A stretch of 64,000 nt of DNA from Actinomycetospora sp. NBRC 106375 (GTDB lineage: Bacteria; Actinomycetota; Actinomycetes; Mycobacteriales; Pseudonocardiaceae): contig NZ_BSTS01000023.1 in NCBI RefSeq assembly GCF_030269665.1, positions 1-64,000 of the forward strand. The letters are read 5' to 3'. Shown in pieces: positions 17,292 through 25,660 of the stretch (positions are counted from its first letter, which is position 1; each line of letters opens with the position of its first letter). A program made the position numbers and the translations under genes. The notes beneath the pieces are model-generated. The model was not told the origin of the DNA and did no database searches. It saw only the letters and a list, made by a program, of their open reading frames with translations.

Positions 17292-19078
17292 GGGTCGTCG
17301 CGACCGCCGGGCACGTCGACCACGGGAAGTCGACGCTGGTCCGCGCGCTCACCGGGATGGAGCCCGACCGCTGGGCCGAGGAGCGGCGGCGGGGCATGAC
17401 GATCGACCTCGGGTTCGCGTGGACGACGTTGCCCGGTGACGACGAGCCCGTCGCCTTCGTCGACGTCCCGGGCCACGAGCGGTTCGTGACGCAGATGCTC
17501 GCCGGGGTCGGGCCCGTGCCGGCGACGATGTTCGTGGTCGCGGCGGACTCGGGGTGGATGCCGCAGTCGACCGAGCACCTCGACGCCCTGGACGCGCTCG
17601 GGGTGCGCGACGGGCTGCTTGTCGTGACGCGCAGCGACCTCGCCGACCCGGAGCTGGCGCGGGACGAGGCGCTGGAGCACCTCGCGGAGTCGTCGCTGGG
17701 GCGGTTGCCGGCGGTGTGCGTGTCGGGGGCGTCCGGGATCGGTCTGCCGGATCTGCGTGCTGCGCTGTCGTCCCTGGTCGGCGGGCTGCCCGCGCCGGAC
17801 GTCGACGCGGACGTGCGCCTGTGGGTCGACCGCGCGTTCACAGTGCGGGGGGCGGGCACCGTCGTCACGGGGACGCTCGGGGCCGGCACCGTCCGGGTGG
17901 GCGACGAGCTGGCGCTGGGCTCGCGCTCGGTCACCGTCCGCGGGATCCAGGCCCTCGGCGAGACCGTCGACCCGGTCCGGGCCGTGGCGCGCGTGGCGCT
18001 GAACCTGCGGGGCGTCGGGCTCGACGAGGTCGGCCGCGGCGACGCCCTGACCACCCCCGGGCGATGGCTGCGCAGCGACGTCGTCGACGTGCGGGTCGGT
18101 CCGCCCCGGGGGGCCTCGACCGCCGTCGATCTCCCGCGGCAGGTGATGCTCCACGTCGGCTCGGCGGCGGTGGCCGCGCGGGTGCGGCCGTTGTCCCTCG
18201 AGCCGGGGGCCACGCGGACCGTCCGACTGACGTTGCGGGAGCCGTTGCCACTGCGACCCGGCGACCACGCGCTGCTGCGCGACCCCGGCGCGCACCGGGT
18301 GCTCGGCGGGGTGACCGTGCTCGACGTGCGGCCGCCCGCCCTGCGGCGGCGCGGGGCCGCCCGCGCCCGGGCCGGGGAGCTGGCGGCGACCGCGGGCGTC
18401 CCGGACGCGCGTGACGAGCTGGCGCGCCGGCGGCTGATGCGCCGTGACGACCTCGTGGCGCTCGGGGCCTCCGTCCCCGCGGACGTGCCCGCGGCGGGCG
18501 GCTGGTTGGTGGACGCCTCGTGGTTGTCGTCGCTGGCCGATCGGCTCGTGGCGGCCGTCGCCCGGCACACCGAGGAGCAGCCGCTCGACGCCGGCCTGCC
18601 CGCGAAGGCCGCCGCGCAGGCCCTCGACCTGCCCGAGCCCCGGCTGCTCGACCTCGTGCTCGCCGAGCCCGGCGCGTCGTCGCTGATCGCGGCCGGGGGG
18701 CGCGTGCGTCCGCGTGACGCCGGCGGTCTGCCCGACGCCGTGCGCGCGGCGGTGGCAACCGTGCGCTCCGACCTCGCCGAGGCACCGTTCGCCGCGCCCG
18801 AGGCCGGGCGGCTCGCCGAGCTGGGGCTGCGGACCCGCGAGCTCGGCGCGGCCGTGAAGGCCGGGGCGCTGCTGAAGGTCGGCGACGGGATCTACCTCGC
18901 GCCCGACGCCGCGGACGTCGCTCTTGCCCGCCTCGCCGACCTGCCCTCGCCGTTCACGCTCTCCGAAGCGCGCCAGGCGCTCGGCACCACCCGCCGCGTC
19001 GCCGTCCCGCTCCTGGAGTACCTGGCGAAACACGGCCGCACCCGCCGCGACGAAGAGGGCCGCCATTCACTGCGATGA
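17288..19078 (+). CDS. selB: Selenocysteine-specific translation elongation factor SelB
   Basis: A 596-residue GTPase that carries Sec-tRNA(Sec) to UGA codons marked by a SECIS. The GTP-binding motifs are GHVDHGKST (residues 8-16), DVPGHERF and VVTRSDL (in place of NKxD). After the EF-Tu-like beta domains, the C-terminal third consists of winged-helix repeats that bind the SECIS hairpin; this end is basic (YLAKHGRTRRDEEGRHSLR). It overlaps selA by four bases. The target is the upstream formate dehydrogenase mRNA. selD is not in the window. Confidence 0.95.
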   Translation: MRVVATAGHVDHGKSTLVRALTGMEPDRWAEERRRGMTIDLGFAWTTLPGDDEPVAFVDVPGHERFVTQMLAGVGPVPATMFVVAADSGWMPQSTEHLDALDALGVRDGLLVVTRSDLADPELARDEALEHLAESSLGRLPAVCVSGASGIGLPDLRAALSSLVGGLPAPDVDADVRLWVDRAFTVRGAGTVVTGTLGAGTVRVGDELALGSRSVTVRGIQALGETVDPVRAVARVALNLRGVGLDEVGRGDALTTPGRWLRSDVVDVRVGPPRGASTAVDLPRQVMLHVGSAAVAARVRPLSLEPGATRTVRLTLREPLPLRPGDHALLRDPGAHRVLGGVTVLDVRPPALRRRGAARARAGELAATAGVPDARDELARRRLMRRDDLVALGASVPADVPAAGGWLVDASWLSSLADRLVAAVARHTEEQPLDAGLPAKAAAQALDLPEPRLLDLVLAEPGASSLIAAGGRVRPRDAGGLPDAVRAAVATVRSDLAEAPFAAPEAGRLAELGLRTRELGAAVKAGALLKVGDGIYLAPDAADVALARLADLPSPFTLSEARQALGTTRRVAVPLLEYLAKHGRTRRDEEGRHSLR

Positions 19079-19080
19079 CG

Positions 19081-19152
19081 GTGTTCGAGCAATGCGGCTT
19101 TCCTGGCGTCTGACGCCAGGATCGCCACATCCTCGGTGTCGCGACACGCCGG
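19081..19152. repeat. Dispersed element type C, copy C1
   Basis: A roughly 70-bp element beginning GTGTTCGAGCAATGCGGCTT, with hairpins CCTGGCGTC/GACGCCAGG (19102-19120) and the perfect palindrome GTGTCGCGACAC (19136-19147). It recurs inverted at 20601-20675 and again at 51856-51922. The spacer up to the P450 start contains a further hairpin (CTGACG/CGTCAG, 19200-19216) and no gene. Confidence 0.8.
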
Positions 19153-19275
19153 TAGGGGCGCCTGAGGTCCGGTCGGCTGTTGTCAGCCCGGCGTCCCTGC
19201 TGACGTTCAGCGTCAGGAGATCCACCACGACCACGCGGGCTTCCTCGGGGACCCGACGCGCGCCAGGATCGCGTC

Positions 19276-20532
19276 ATGGACCTGCGCCGCGACGTCACGC
19301 TCGGCGCGCGGCTGGCCGTGATGCGCACCGGCGGGCTGGCGATGGCGCTGGCCGGCGACCCCGTGCTGCGCCTGCTCTACCGGCCCTGGATCGACGACCC
19401 CACGCCTGTCCAGCGTCGTCTCCGGGACGCCACGCAGCCCTACGCGAGCCGCAGCGGCGTCCTCGTCGTCGCCACCCACGCGCTGTGCCGCGACCTCGTC
19501 CGCGACCGGCGCTTCCTGGTCCGGACGCGGTCCGGCGGCTCGCTGGGCGGATCCGTCGAGGGCGGGCGGGATCCGCTGCTCGAGCCCGTCGACCTGTCGT
19601 TCCTCGGTATGGATCCACCGGAGCACACGCGGCTGCGGCGGCTGGTCGGCACGTGGTTCACGCCGGCGCGGGTGAACGCCTACGAGCCGCTGGTGACTGC
19701 GCTCGCCGCGCGGCTGGCCGACGAGGCGGCGCGGCGAGAGCGCTTCGACCTCGTCGCCGACGTCGCGACGCCCCTGCCGGTCGCGGTGATCGCGGAGATC
19801 CTGGGTGTCCCGGACGACGACGCGGCCGCGTTCGCGCGATGGGGGCGGGCGGTCGCCGCCGGGCTGGGCGGGGTGCGGTCGCTGCGCGCGCTGCGCCGGC
19901 TCGAGTCCGCGGTGGTCGAGCTGCGCGGGCTGATGGGCGCCCTGCTCGAGAAGCGCCGCCACGATCCCGCCGACGACCTCATCAGCCACCTCGCCGCTCA
20001 GGACGCCGACACCGACGAGGTCGTCAGTCTCGCCGCGCTGTTGCTGCTGGCCGGTTTCGAGACGACGAGCACGCTGCTGTCGAACGCGGTCGCGGCGATG
20101 ACCGACGCCCGTGGGCCCTGGGCGCAGCTGGCCGCCGATCCCGCGCGCAGCGGCGACGCCGTCGAGGAGACCCTGCGGTTCGACGCGCCCATCCAGTTCA
20201 CCGCGCGGACCCCGCACGAGACCACGCGGATCGGCGACCGCGACGTCGCCCCGGACACCGTCGTCATGGCGATGCTCGGCGCGGCCGGACGCGATCCGGC
20301 GGTGCACACCGACCCGGACGTGTTCGACCTCGACCGCCCGACCAAGGGCGAGCACTTGGCGTTCTCCGGCGGCATCCACTACTGCCTCGGCGCGCCGCTG
20401 GCCCGGCTCGAGGGACGCGTCGCGCTGACGGCGCTGGCGGCGCGGATGCCGGGGCTGCACCGGGAGGACGGGGCGGTGCGGCGGCGTTCGCTGCTGCTGC
20501 GGAGCTACCAGAGCCTGCCCGTCGCTGTGTGA
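19276..20532 (+). CDS. Cytochrome P450
   Basis: A 418-residue soluble bacterial P450. The heme-binding signature is FSGGIHYCLGAPLARLEG with Cys370 as axial ligand. The I-helix oxygen-activation motif is LAGFETT, and the ExxR motif is in EETLRFDAP. It uses an external ferredoxin/reductase pair, and no redox partner is adjacent. The substrate is unknown; many actinobacterial relatives act on terpenoids, fatty acids or sterols. The gene sits alone between inverted copies of the type C element, suggesting it may have moved or been bracketed by mobile repeats. Confidence 0.94.
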   Translation: MDLRRDVTLGARLAVMRTGGLAMALAGDPVLRLLYRPWIDDPTPVQRRLRDATQPYASRSGVLVVATHALCRDLVRDRRFLVRTRSGGSLGGSVEGGRDPLLEPVDLSFLGMDPPEHTRLRRLVGTWFTPARVNAYEPLVTALAARLADEAARRERFDLVADVATPLPVAVIAEILGVPDDDAAAFARWGRAVAAGLGGVRSLRALRRLESAVVELRGLMGALLEKRRHDPADDLISHLAAQDADTDEVVSLAALLLLAGFETTSTLLSNAVAAMTDARGPWAQLAADPARSGDAVEETLRFDAPIQFTARTPHETTRIGDRDVAPDTVVMAMLGAAGRDPAVHTDPDVFDLDRPTKGEHLAFSGGIHYCLGAPLARLEGRVALTALAARMPGLHREDGAVRRRSLLLRSYQSLPVAV

Positions 20533-20600
20533 TCGTGGCGGCTTTCCTGACGTTGGGCGCCAGCCTCGACGCCAGGCTGGCACACCCCGCACCTCGCACC

Positions 20601-20675
20601 CGTCGGCGTGTCGCGCGACCGAGGATGTGGCGATCCTGGCGTCAGATGCCAGCAAAGCCGCATTGCTCGAACACC
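20601..20675. repeat. Dispersed element type C, copy C2 (inverted relative to C1)
   Basis: The reverse complement of this stretch matches C1 over about 70 bp with a few differences. It contains AGGATGTGGCGATCCTGGCG and CCGCATTGCTCGAACACC. Together with C1 it forms an inverted pair around the P450. A further hairpin-rich block (20541-20581) is part of the same intergenic region, which holds no gene. Confidence 0.8.
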
Positions 20676-20683
20676 AGGGCGCC

Positions 20684-21520
20684 TCAGGACGTCGGCGGGT
20701 CCGAGAGGTCGGCGCGCAGGGCGGCGAGGGTGCGGGTGAGCAGGCGGGAGACGTGCATCTGCGAGACGCCGACGCGTTCCGCGATCTGCGTCTGGGTCAT
20801 GCCGCCGAAGAACCGGAGCATGACGATCGTGCGCTCGCGCTCGGGGAGCTTGCGCAGGGCGGGCTGCACGGTCTCGCGGTGCTCGACCTGCTCGAGCTCG
20901 GCGTCCGCGGACCCCAGGACGTCGGCGAGCCGCCCGGACGACGGGTCGTCGACGAGCATGTCGTCCAGCGAGCTGGACCGGTAGGCGTTCGCGGCCTCGA
21001 GGGCCTCGAGCACCTCCTCGCGGGTGCGCTGCAGGTGCTCGGCCAGCTCGCCGGCGGTGGGCGCGCGGTTGAGCTCCTGGGACAGGTGCGGCATCGCCGA
21101 CCCGATCGCCAGGCGCAGGTCCTTGAGGCGGCGGGGTACGCGCGTCGACCACGCCTTGTCGCGGAAGTAGCGACGCACCTCGCCGGTGATGGTGGGGACC
21201 GCGTAGGACAGGAAGTCCGAGCCCCGCTCCGGCGAGAAGCGGTCGACGGCGTGGATCAGCCCCACGGTCGCGACCTGCTCGAGGTCCTCCTGCGGCTCGC
21301 CGCGCTGCGCGAAGCGGCGGGCGATGTGCCGCGCGAGCGGCAGGTAGCCCTCGACGAGGCGGTCGCGCAGGACCTCGCGGCGGGGATCGTCGGCGTCGAG
21401 GCCCGCGTGCTCCACGAGCATGGGGACGAGGTGCTCGTACGAGTCCTCGGTGCGGGACCTGCCCCCTGCCTGCGACGAGCCCTCCGCGTCGCTCGCGAGG
21501 GCGCGCGCCGGCTCGCTCAC
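20684..21520 (-). CDS. RNA polymerase sigma factor, SigB/SigF family
   Basis: A 278-residue group 3 sigma factor with region 2 (HIARRFAQRGEPQEDLEQVA then VGLIHAVDRFSPERGSDFLSYA), region 3 and region 4 (RTIVMLRFFGGMTQTQIAERVGVSQMHVSRLL). The type is that of general stress/sporulation sigma factors controlled by RsbW-like kinases. GTG 21520 overlaps the stop of the RsbW-like gene (GTGA), and a STAS gene lies further upstream, the classic anti-anti-sigma, anti-sigma, sigma order. A paralogous pair is at 40.1-41.6 kb. Confidence 0.93.
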   Translation of the reverse strand: MSEPARALASDAEGSSQAGGRSRTEDSYEHLVPMLVEHAGLDADDPRREVLRDRLVEGYLPLARHIARRFAQRGEPQEDLEQVATVGLIHAVDRFSPERGSDFLSYAVPTITGEVRRYFRDKAWSTRVPRRLKDLRLAIGSAMPHLSQELNRAPTAGELAEHLQRTREEVLEALEAANAYRSSSLDDMLVDDPSSGRLADVLGSADAELEQVEHRETVQPALRKLPERERTIVMLRFFGGMTQTQIAERVGVSQMHVSRLLTRTLAALRADLSDPPTS

Positions 21521-22023
21521 GGGGTGAGCCGTTGCTTGCGCAGGTGGATGCCGAGCCACTCGGGGTCGGCGTCGAGGACCTGGGCGTCGTCGGTCAGCGT
21601 CGTGAGCACCCGCCAGCCGAAGGTGTCCTGGCGGAGCGAGGCCTGGCCGGTGACCGGCACGCGGCAGATCACGTCGATGCGCCCCTCGGCCATGGCGAAC
21701 CCGCAGCGCAGCTGCCCGCCCTCGCGCGCCAGCGGCACCAGCGCGGAGCACGCCTCGTCGACCGCCATCCGCAGGTCGGAGACGGCGTCGAGGTCGAAGT
21801 CGGCCCGCGCGGCGAGGTCGGCGGCGACGGCGCGCACCGACGGGATCAGGGCGGGGTCGGCGTGCACGCGGACCTCGACCGGGGTCGGGGTCTCGGCCAG
21901 CCCGCCCGTGGCGTCCAGGCCCGTCGTGGCGGTGGACGAGCGATCACGCTGCTGCGGTTCCGGCGTCTGCACGGCTGCTGATCTCCGTTTCGCGGCAGGT
22001 GAGGAGGTCGATGGCGGGGTCAC
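21517..22023 (-). CDS. RsbW-like anti-sigma factor (HATPase domain)
   Basis: A 168-residue protein whose C-terminal two thirds match the GHKL ATPase domain of anti-sigma kinases: VRAVAADLAARADFDLDAVSDLRMAVDEACSALV contains the N-box-like region. The G-boxes are degenerate (DTFGWRVLTTLTDD), as in related actinobacterial anti-sigma factors. It probably holds the neighbouring sigma factor inactive. The first about 45 residues are low-complexity, so the GTG start at 22023 is uncertain. Translation is coupled to the sigma gene. Confidence 0.85.
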   Translation of the reverse strand: MTPPSTSSPAAKRRSAAVQTPEPQQRDRSSTATTGLDATGGLAETPTPVEVRVHADPALIPSVRAVAADLAARADFDLDAVSDLRMAVDEACSALVPLAREGGQLRCGFAMAEGRIDVICRVPVTGQASLRQDTFGWRVLTTLTDDAQVLDADPEWLGIHLRKQRLTP

Positions 22024-22066
22024 CGTATCGGCGCATCCGTCGTGGACGGCAGGCGCCCGGCACCGG

Positions 22067-22432
22067 TCATCCGGCGAGGGCGGCCTCGACCGACGGGTAG
22101 AGCGCGAACAGGTCGGTGAGGCCCGTCGCCTGCAGCGGCCGGCTCACCGGGCGCGAGTTCGCGACGAGGCGCAGCGCCACGTCGCGGTTGCGGGACTCGT
22201 CGAGGGCCTCGACGAGCAGTGCCAGCCCGCTCGAGCCGAGGAACTCGACCGAGAGCATGTCCAGCACGAGCACCGTGGGCTTGCCCTGGAGCTCCTCGTT
22301 CACCTTCGCCCGCAACGCCGGCGTCGTCAGCATGTCGATCTCTCCGGCCAGCCGGATCACCGACGCGCCGTTCGACCGCTGGACGTCGACGCCGAGCGGG
22401 TCCTCCGCAGTGAGGTCGTCATCTCCTGCCAC
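22067..22432 (-). CDS. STAS-domain anti-anti-sigma factor
   Basis: A 121-residue STAS protein. The phosphorylation-site region VEFLGSSGLALLVEALDE carries the conserved serine that an RsbW-type kinase would modify, and SVIRLAGEIDMLTTPALR is the usual first strand/helix. Unphosphorylated protein would bind the RsbW-like product encoded downstream and free the sigma factor. GTG 22432 is selected because GGAGGGGG lies ten bases upstream; an earlier in-frame ATG at 22540 lacks a ribosome site. It is separated from the anti-sigma gene by 43 bp. Confidence 0.9.
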   Translation of the reverse strand: MAGDDDLTAEDPLGVDVQRSNGASVIRLAGEIDMLTTPALRAKVNEELQGKPTVLVLDMLSVEFLGSSGLALLVEALDESRNRDVALRLVANSRPVSRPLQATGLTDLFALYPSVEAALAG

Positions 22433-22637
22433 GGCGCCTGGTCCCCCTCCGGTCCTGTCGGATGTGCACCGGGTCCGCGACCCGGTGGCGGCAACGTACT
22501 TGCCGTGCTCGGCAGCGTACTCGTCACCCCCCGTGGGCACCCCTTCACGACGCGGCCGGTGACGTCACACCACAACCCCGCCCTCTCCTGCGGATCCGGA
22601 ACCCACGATCGGGGTGGTCACTGGGCCGTTCAGGGGT

Positions 22638-22664
22638 GTTTGCGGCCGCGGAGGGAGGGGGATA
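22638..22664 (+). promoter_or_regulatory. Possible SigF-type promoter for the WhiB gene
   Basis: In the 300-bp divergent gap between the STAS and WhiB genes, GTTT (22638-22641) and GGGATA (22659-22664) are separated by 17 bp. The mycobacterial SigF consensus is roughly GGTTT-N15-17-GGGTAT, so this is a partial match about 70 bp before the WhiB ATG. I see no equally good site for the sigma operon itself on the other strand. Confidence 0.3.
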
Positions 22665-22732
22665 CCGCCGCTGCACCTGCCGTGCCGGGGGACACCGCCT
22701 TCGACCGGCCGCCCCCGACTGGGAGGACCGCG

Positions 22733-23053
22733 ATGGCCGACATCCGACTTCTGCCGGGTCCCATCATCGACGAGTGGGACTGGCAGCTCCACGGAGCGTG
22801 CCGTGGGATGGACTCGAGCTTCTTCTTCCACCCCGACGGCGAGCGCGGCCCGCGCCGTGAGCACCGTGCCGCCGAGGCCAAGAAGGTCTGCGCGTCCTGC
22901 CCGGTCATCGAGCCGTGCCGTCGGCACGCCCTCGCCACCCGCGAGCCGTACGGCGTGTGGGGCGGCCTGACCGAGGACGAGCGCCGGTCGGCCCTGCGCG
23001 GCGCCCGCAGCTTCACCCCGCCCGAGGGCGCCGTCGTCTACGAAGCGCGCTGA
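22733..23053 (+). CDS. WhiB-family iron-sulfur transcriptional regulator (WhiB3-like)
   Basis: A 106-residue WhiB protein with the four cluster-ligating cysteines C23, C53, C56 and C62 (GACRGM then CASCPVIEPC) and the GVWGG turn at residues 74-78. The N-terminal WQLHGACRGMDSS and FFHPDGERG resemble mycobacterial WhiB3, which senses redox/NO through a [4Fe-4S] cluster and binds the principal sigma factor. GGGAGGA precedes ATG 22733. It lies divergent from the partner-switching operon. Confidence 0.93.
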   Translation: MADIRLLPGPIIDEWDWQLHGACRGMDSSFFFHPDGERGPRREHRAAEAKKVCASCPVIEPCRRHALATREPYGVWGGLTEDERRSALRGARSFTPPEGAVVYEAR

Positions 23054-23065
23054 CCGCGCCACCCG

Positions 23066-23566
23066 TCAGAGGTACTGCCCACCGCCCATTCCCCCGCCGT
23101 CCCCACCGGTGACGACGCGCCCCCGTCCCTGACGCATCTGCTCGAGCTGGCCGCGCGCGGCCATCTGCTGGGCGAGCACGGCGCTCTGGATGCCGTGGAA
23201 CAGCCCCTCCAGCCATCCCAGGAGCTGGGCCTGCGCGATGCGCAGCTCGGCCTGGGACGGCGTGGCGTCGCCGGAGAACGGCAGGGTGATCCGGTGGAGC
23301 TCGTCGCGCAGCTCCGGCGCGAGCCCCTGCTCGAGCTCGCGGATCGAGCGCTCGTGGATGTCGGCCAGCCGCGAGCGCCCCGCCTCGTCGAGCGGGGCGG
23401 CCCGGACCTCCTCCACGAGCTTGCCGACCATCCCGGCCACGCGCATGACCGCGCCCGGTGAGGACACCAGGTCGCCGGTCCCCGCCCCGTCCCCCGCGCC
23501 CGACGCGGCGGCCGCCGCCAACGCGGACGAGGGTGCTTCGTCCTGCTCGCTCATGACCTCCATCAT
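23066..23566 (-). CDS. bpa: Bacterial proteasome activator Bpa
   Basis: A 166-residue helical protein matching Bpa/PafE (Mycobacterium Rv3780): EVRAAPLDEAGRSRLADIHE, SIRELEQGLAPELRDEL and AELRIAQAQLLGWLEGLFHG are family hallmarks. The C-terminal GQYL is the motif that docks on the 20S proteasome ring and opens it without ATP. The protein forms a dodecameric ring and feeds unfolded substrates to the proteasome. Start choices are ATG 23566, 23563 or 23554; the ribosome site does not decide. The proteasome genes are not in the window. Confidence 0.94.
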   Translation of the reverse strand: MMEVMSEQDEAPSSALAAAAASGAGDGAGTGDLVSSPGAVMRVAGMVGKLVEEVRAAPLDEAGRSRLADIHERSIRELEQGLAPELRDELHRITLPFSGDATPSQAELRIAQAQLLGWLEGLFHGIQSAVLAQQMAARGQLEQMRQGRGRVVTGGDGGGMGGGQYL

Positions 23567-23683
23567 GGCGCCCCGGCCGCCGCTCGGCGCGTCGGTACCG
23601 CCCGCCGGCCCGCCCGGCGCAGCGCGGCGATCGGACGCGCATGGGCGTCCGGAGGGCGGGGTACCAGGGCCCCGAGGTGAGTC

Positions 23684-24505
23684 GTGAGCACAAGGATCGA
23701 GCTGGCCCTCGAGCAGACGGGGGACGGCGAGACGACCGCGAGGGCGGCCGACACGCCGGGCCACGACGGCCCGGGAGTCGGGCGCACCGCCGTCGCCGAC
23801 GGATTCCGCGCCCCGGTCGTCGTGGCGCTGTCCGGGCCCCTCTCCGAGATCACCGCGCACCTGCTGGTGTCACGGCTGTGCGAGGCCCTGCGCGACCACG
23901 GTGCGGTCGTCGTCGACCTCTCCGGGGTCCGGCTCACGCACTCCGGCGCCGTCTACGCCTTCGCCGAGGCCGCGTCCCGCGCCGGCGAGTGGCCCGAGAT
24001 CCGGCTGGCGCTGGCCGCCCCGGACGCGACGATGGCCACGCTGCTCGTCAGCTCCCGCGTCGCTCAGCGCGTGCCCGTGCACCCCGACGTCGCCTCCGCC
24101 GCGGCCCACCTCGACGAGCGTCCGGAGCTGGTGCGCTCGTTCTGGCACTTCCAGGTCGACCCGCGCGCTCCCGGTGAGGCCCGCGGCCACGTGCGGCGTG
24201 TCTGCGCCCGCTGGACGGTGGACGAGGAGGCCCGCGAGGCCGCGGAGATCGTCGTGACGGAGCTGGTGACGAACGCGGTCGAGCACGCGGCGAGCACGTC
24301 GGTCGTGGAGGTCGAGCGCCGCGAGCACATCTTCCGGCTCACGGTGCGCGACTTCGACCTCGCCCCGCTGCCCGCGGTGCACCTGCCCGCCCCGAGCTCG
24401 CCCCGGGGGCGCGGGCTGGCCATGGTCGCCGCGGTCGCCAGCGCCTGGGGCGTCGAGGCGCACCGCGACGGCAAGACCGTCTGGGCGGAGATGCGGACGG
24501 ACTAG
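23684..24505 (+). CDS. STAS-HATPase fusion regulator
   Basis: A 273-residue protein joining two partner-switching modules. Residues about 45-140 form a STAS domain (VVVALSGPLSEITAHLL and VVVDLSGVRLTHSGAVYAFAEA, where the phospho-serine loop is preserved as THSGA). Residues about 155-270 form a GHKL ATPase domain with the N-box EIVVTELVTNAVEHA and a G-box at SPRGRGLAMVAAV. It thus looks like an anti-anti-sigma factor and an anti-sigma kinase in one chain. GTG 23684 is the start, and its end overlaps the convergent topoisomerase gene by four bases. Confidence 0.85.
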   Translation: MSTRIELALEQTGDGETTARAADTPGHDGPGVGRTAVADGFRAPVVVALSGPLSEITAHLLVSRLCEALRDHGAVVVDLSGVRLTHSGAVYAFAEAASRAGEWPEIRLALAAPDATMATLLVSSRVAQRVPVHPDVASAAAHLDERPELVRSFWHFQVDPRAPGEARGHVRRVCARWTVDEEAREAAEIVVTELVTNAVEHAASTSVVEVERREHIFRLTVRDFDLAPLPAVHLPAPSSPRGRGLAMVAAVASAWGVEAHRDGKTVWAEMRTD

Positions 24506-25587
24506 GCGGCCAGTGCCGGGGCCGGCGTCCCCCGCTGGTCGAGCAGCGCGAGGACGGCCCGCTCGACGTGGCCGCGCAGCGCGTGGTCGTCGAGCCCCGT
24601 GCCGTCGCGCACGGCCTCGGCGATCGTGCGGCCGGACTCGAAGTGGCTGACGAGCACCGGGTCGATGTAGGAGCGCTTGCAGACCGCCGGGGTGTTGCCG
24701 AGCGTCTCGGCGACGGCCTTCATCGTGCGGGTCACCGCGCTCTGCTGCCGGCGCTGGGCGCGCGGGGGCGCACCGCCGTCGTCGCACTCCCCCGCGAGCG
24801 CCACCGCGGCCTGGACGCCGGCGTTCCACGTCCGCAGGTCCTTCGCGGTGAACTCGTCGCCGATGAGCTCCCGGACGGCGTCGTTGACGTCCTGGGCGGA
24901 GACGTCGTGCCACGGCCCGCGGTCGCCGCCGCGCCCGCCGCGCCGGTAGGCGAGCAGGTCCTCGCCGCCGCCGCGACGGCGCTTGAGCGAGCTGACCAGC
25001 CCGTGGACGTGCTCGTCGTGCAGCGTCACGCGCCGCAGCACGCCCGACTTGGCGGTGTAGCTGAACACGACGCCGCCGTCGCGGCGGGCGATCGCGTGCT
25101 CCCGGCGCAGCGTGGCGAGCCCGAAGGAGGCGTCGCCGGGCGAGTCCTCGCTCGCGTACTCCTCGCCGCCGACGCGGAAGACGCCGAGGTCGAGCATCCA
25201 CACCGCGCCCGCCAGCACCCGGTCACGGCCCAGGCCACGGCTGCGGCCCAGGCGGGCGCCGATCTCGGTGCGGGCCTCGCCGATGACGTGACCGAGACGC
25301 AGGACGCGGTCGAACTTCTCGGTGTCGCGCCGGCGCGTCCACTCCTCGTGGTAGCGGTACTGGCGGCGTCCCGCGGCGTCGGTGCCGACGGCCTGGATGT
25401 GGCCCGCGGGGTCGGCGCAGATCCACACGTCCTGCCACGCGGGCGGGATCACGATCTTCCGGATCCGGTCGAGGTGCGCCGGATCCGTGACGGTCTCGGA
25501 GGTCTCGCGGTCGAAGTAGCTCCAGCCCTTGCCGCGTCGCCGACGTCCGAGGCCGGGACCGTAGGGCTCGACGTGCACCAGTTCCAC
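24502..25587 (-). CDS. DNA topoisomerase IB
   Basis: A 361-residue type IB topoisomerase of the poxvirus/bacterial class, which relaxes positive and negative supercoils by a 3'-phosphotyrosyl intermediate. The N-terminal domain contains DRIRKIVIPPAWQDVWICADP and GRRQYRYH; the catalytic domain includes the arginine/lysine segments and the nucleophile Tyr307 in CKRSYIDP. Size and motif order match functional enzymes such as those of Deinococcus and mycobacteria. It lies divergent from the RecQ-like helicase, 73 bp away. Confidence 0.93.
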   Translation of the reverse strand: MELVHVEPYGPGLGRRRRGKGWSYFDRETSETVTDPAHLDRIRKIVIPPAWQDVWICADPAGHIQAVGTDAAGRRQYRYHEEWTRRRDTEKFDRVLRLGHVIGEARTEIGARLGRSRGLGRDRVLAGAVWMLDLGVFRVGGEEYASEDSPGDASFGLATLRREHAIARRDGGVVFSYTAKSGVLRRVTLHDEHVHGLVSSLKRRRGGGEDLLAYRRGGRGGDRGPWHDVSAQDVNDAVRELIGDEFTAKDLRTWNAGVQAAVALAGECDDGGAPPRAQRRQQSAVTRTMKAVAETLGNTPAVCKRSYIDPVLVSHFESGRTIAEAVRDGTGLDDHALRGHVERAVLALLDQRGTPAPALAA

Positions 25588-25660
25588 CGGTCGGGCGTAC
25601 CCGGGTCCCGGCGCCCACGAACGCCGTTTCCTGCGCGACGCCGTCGGCTACCACCGGCCG

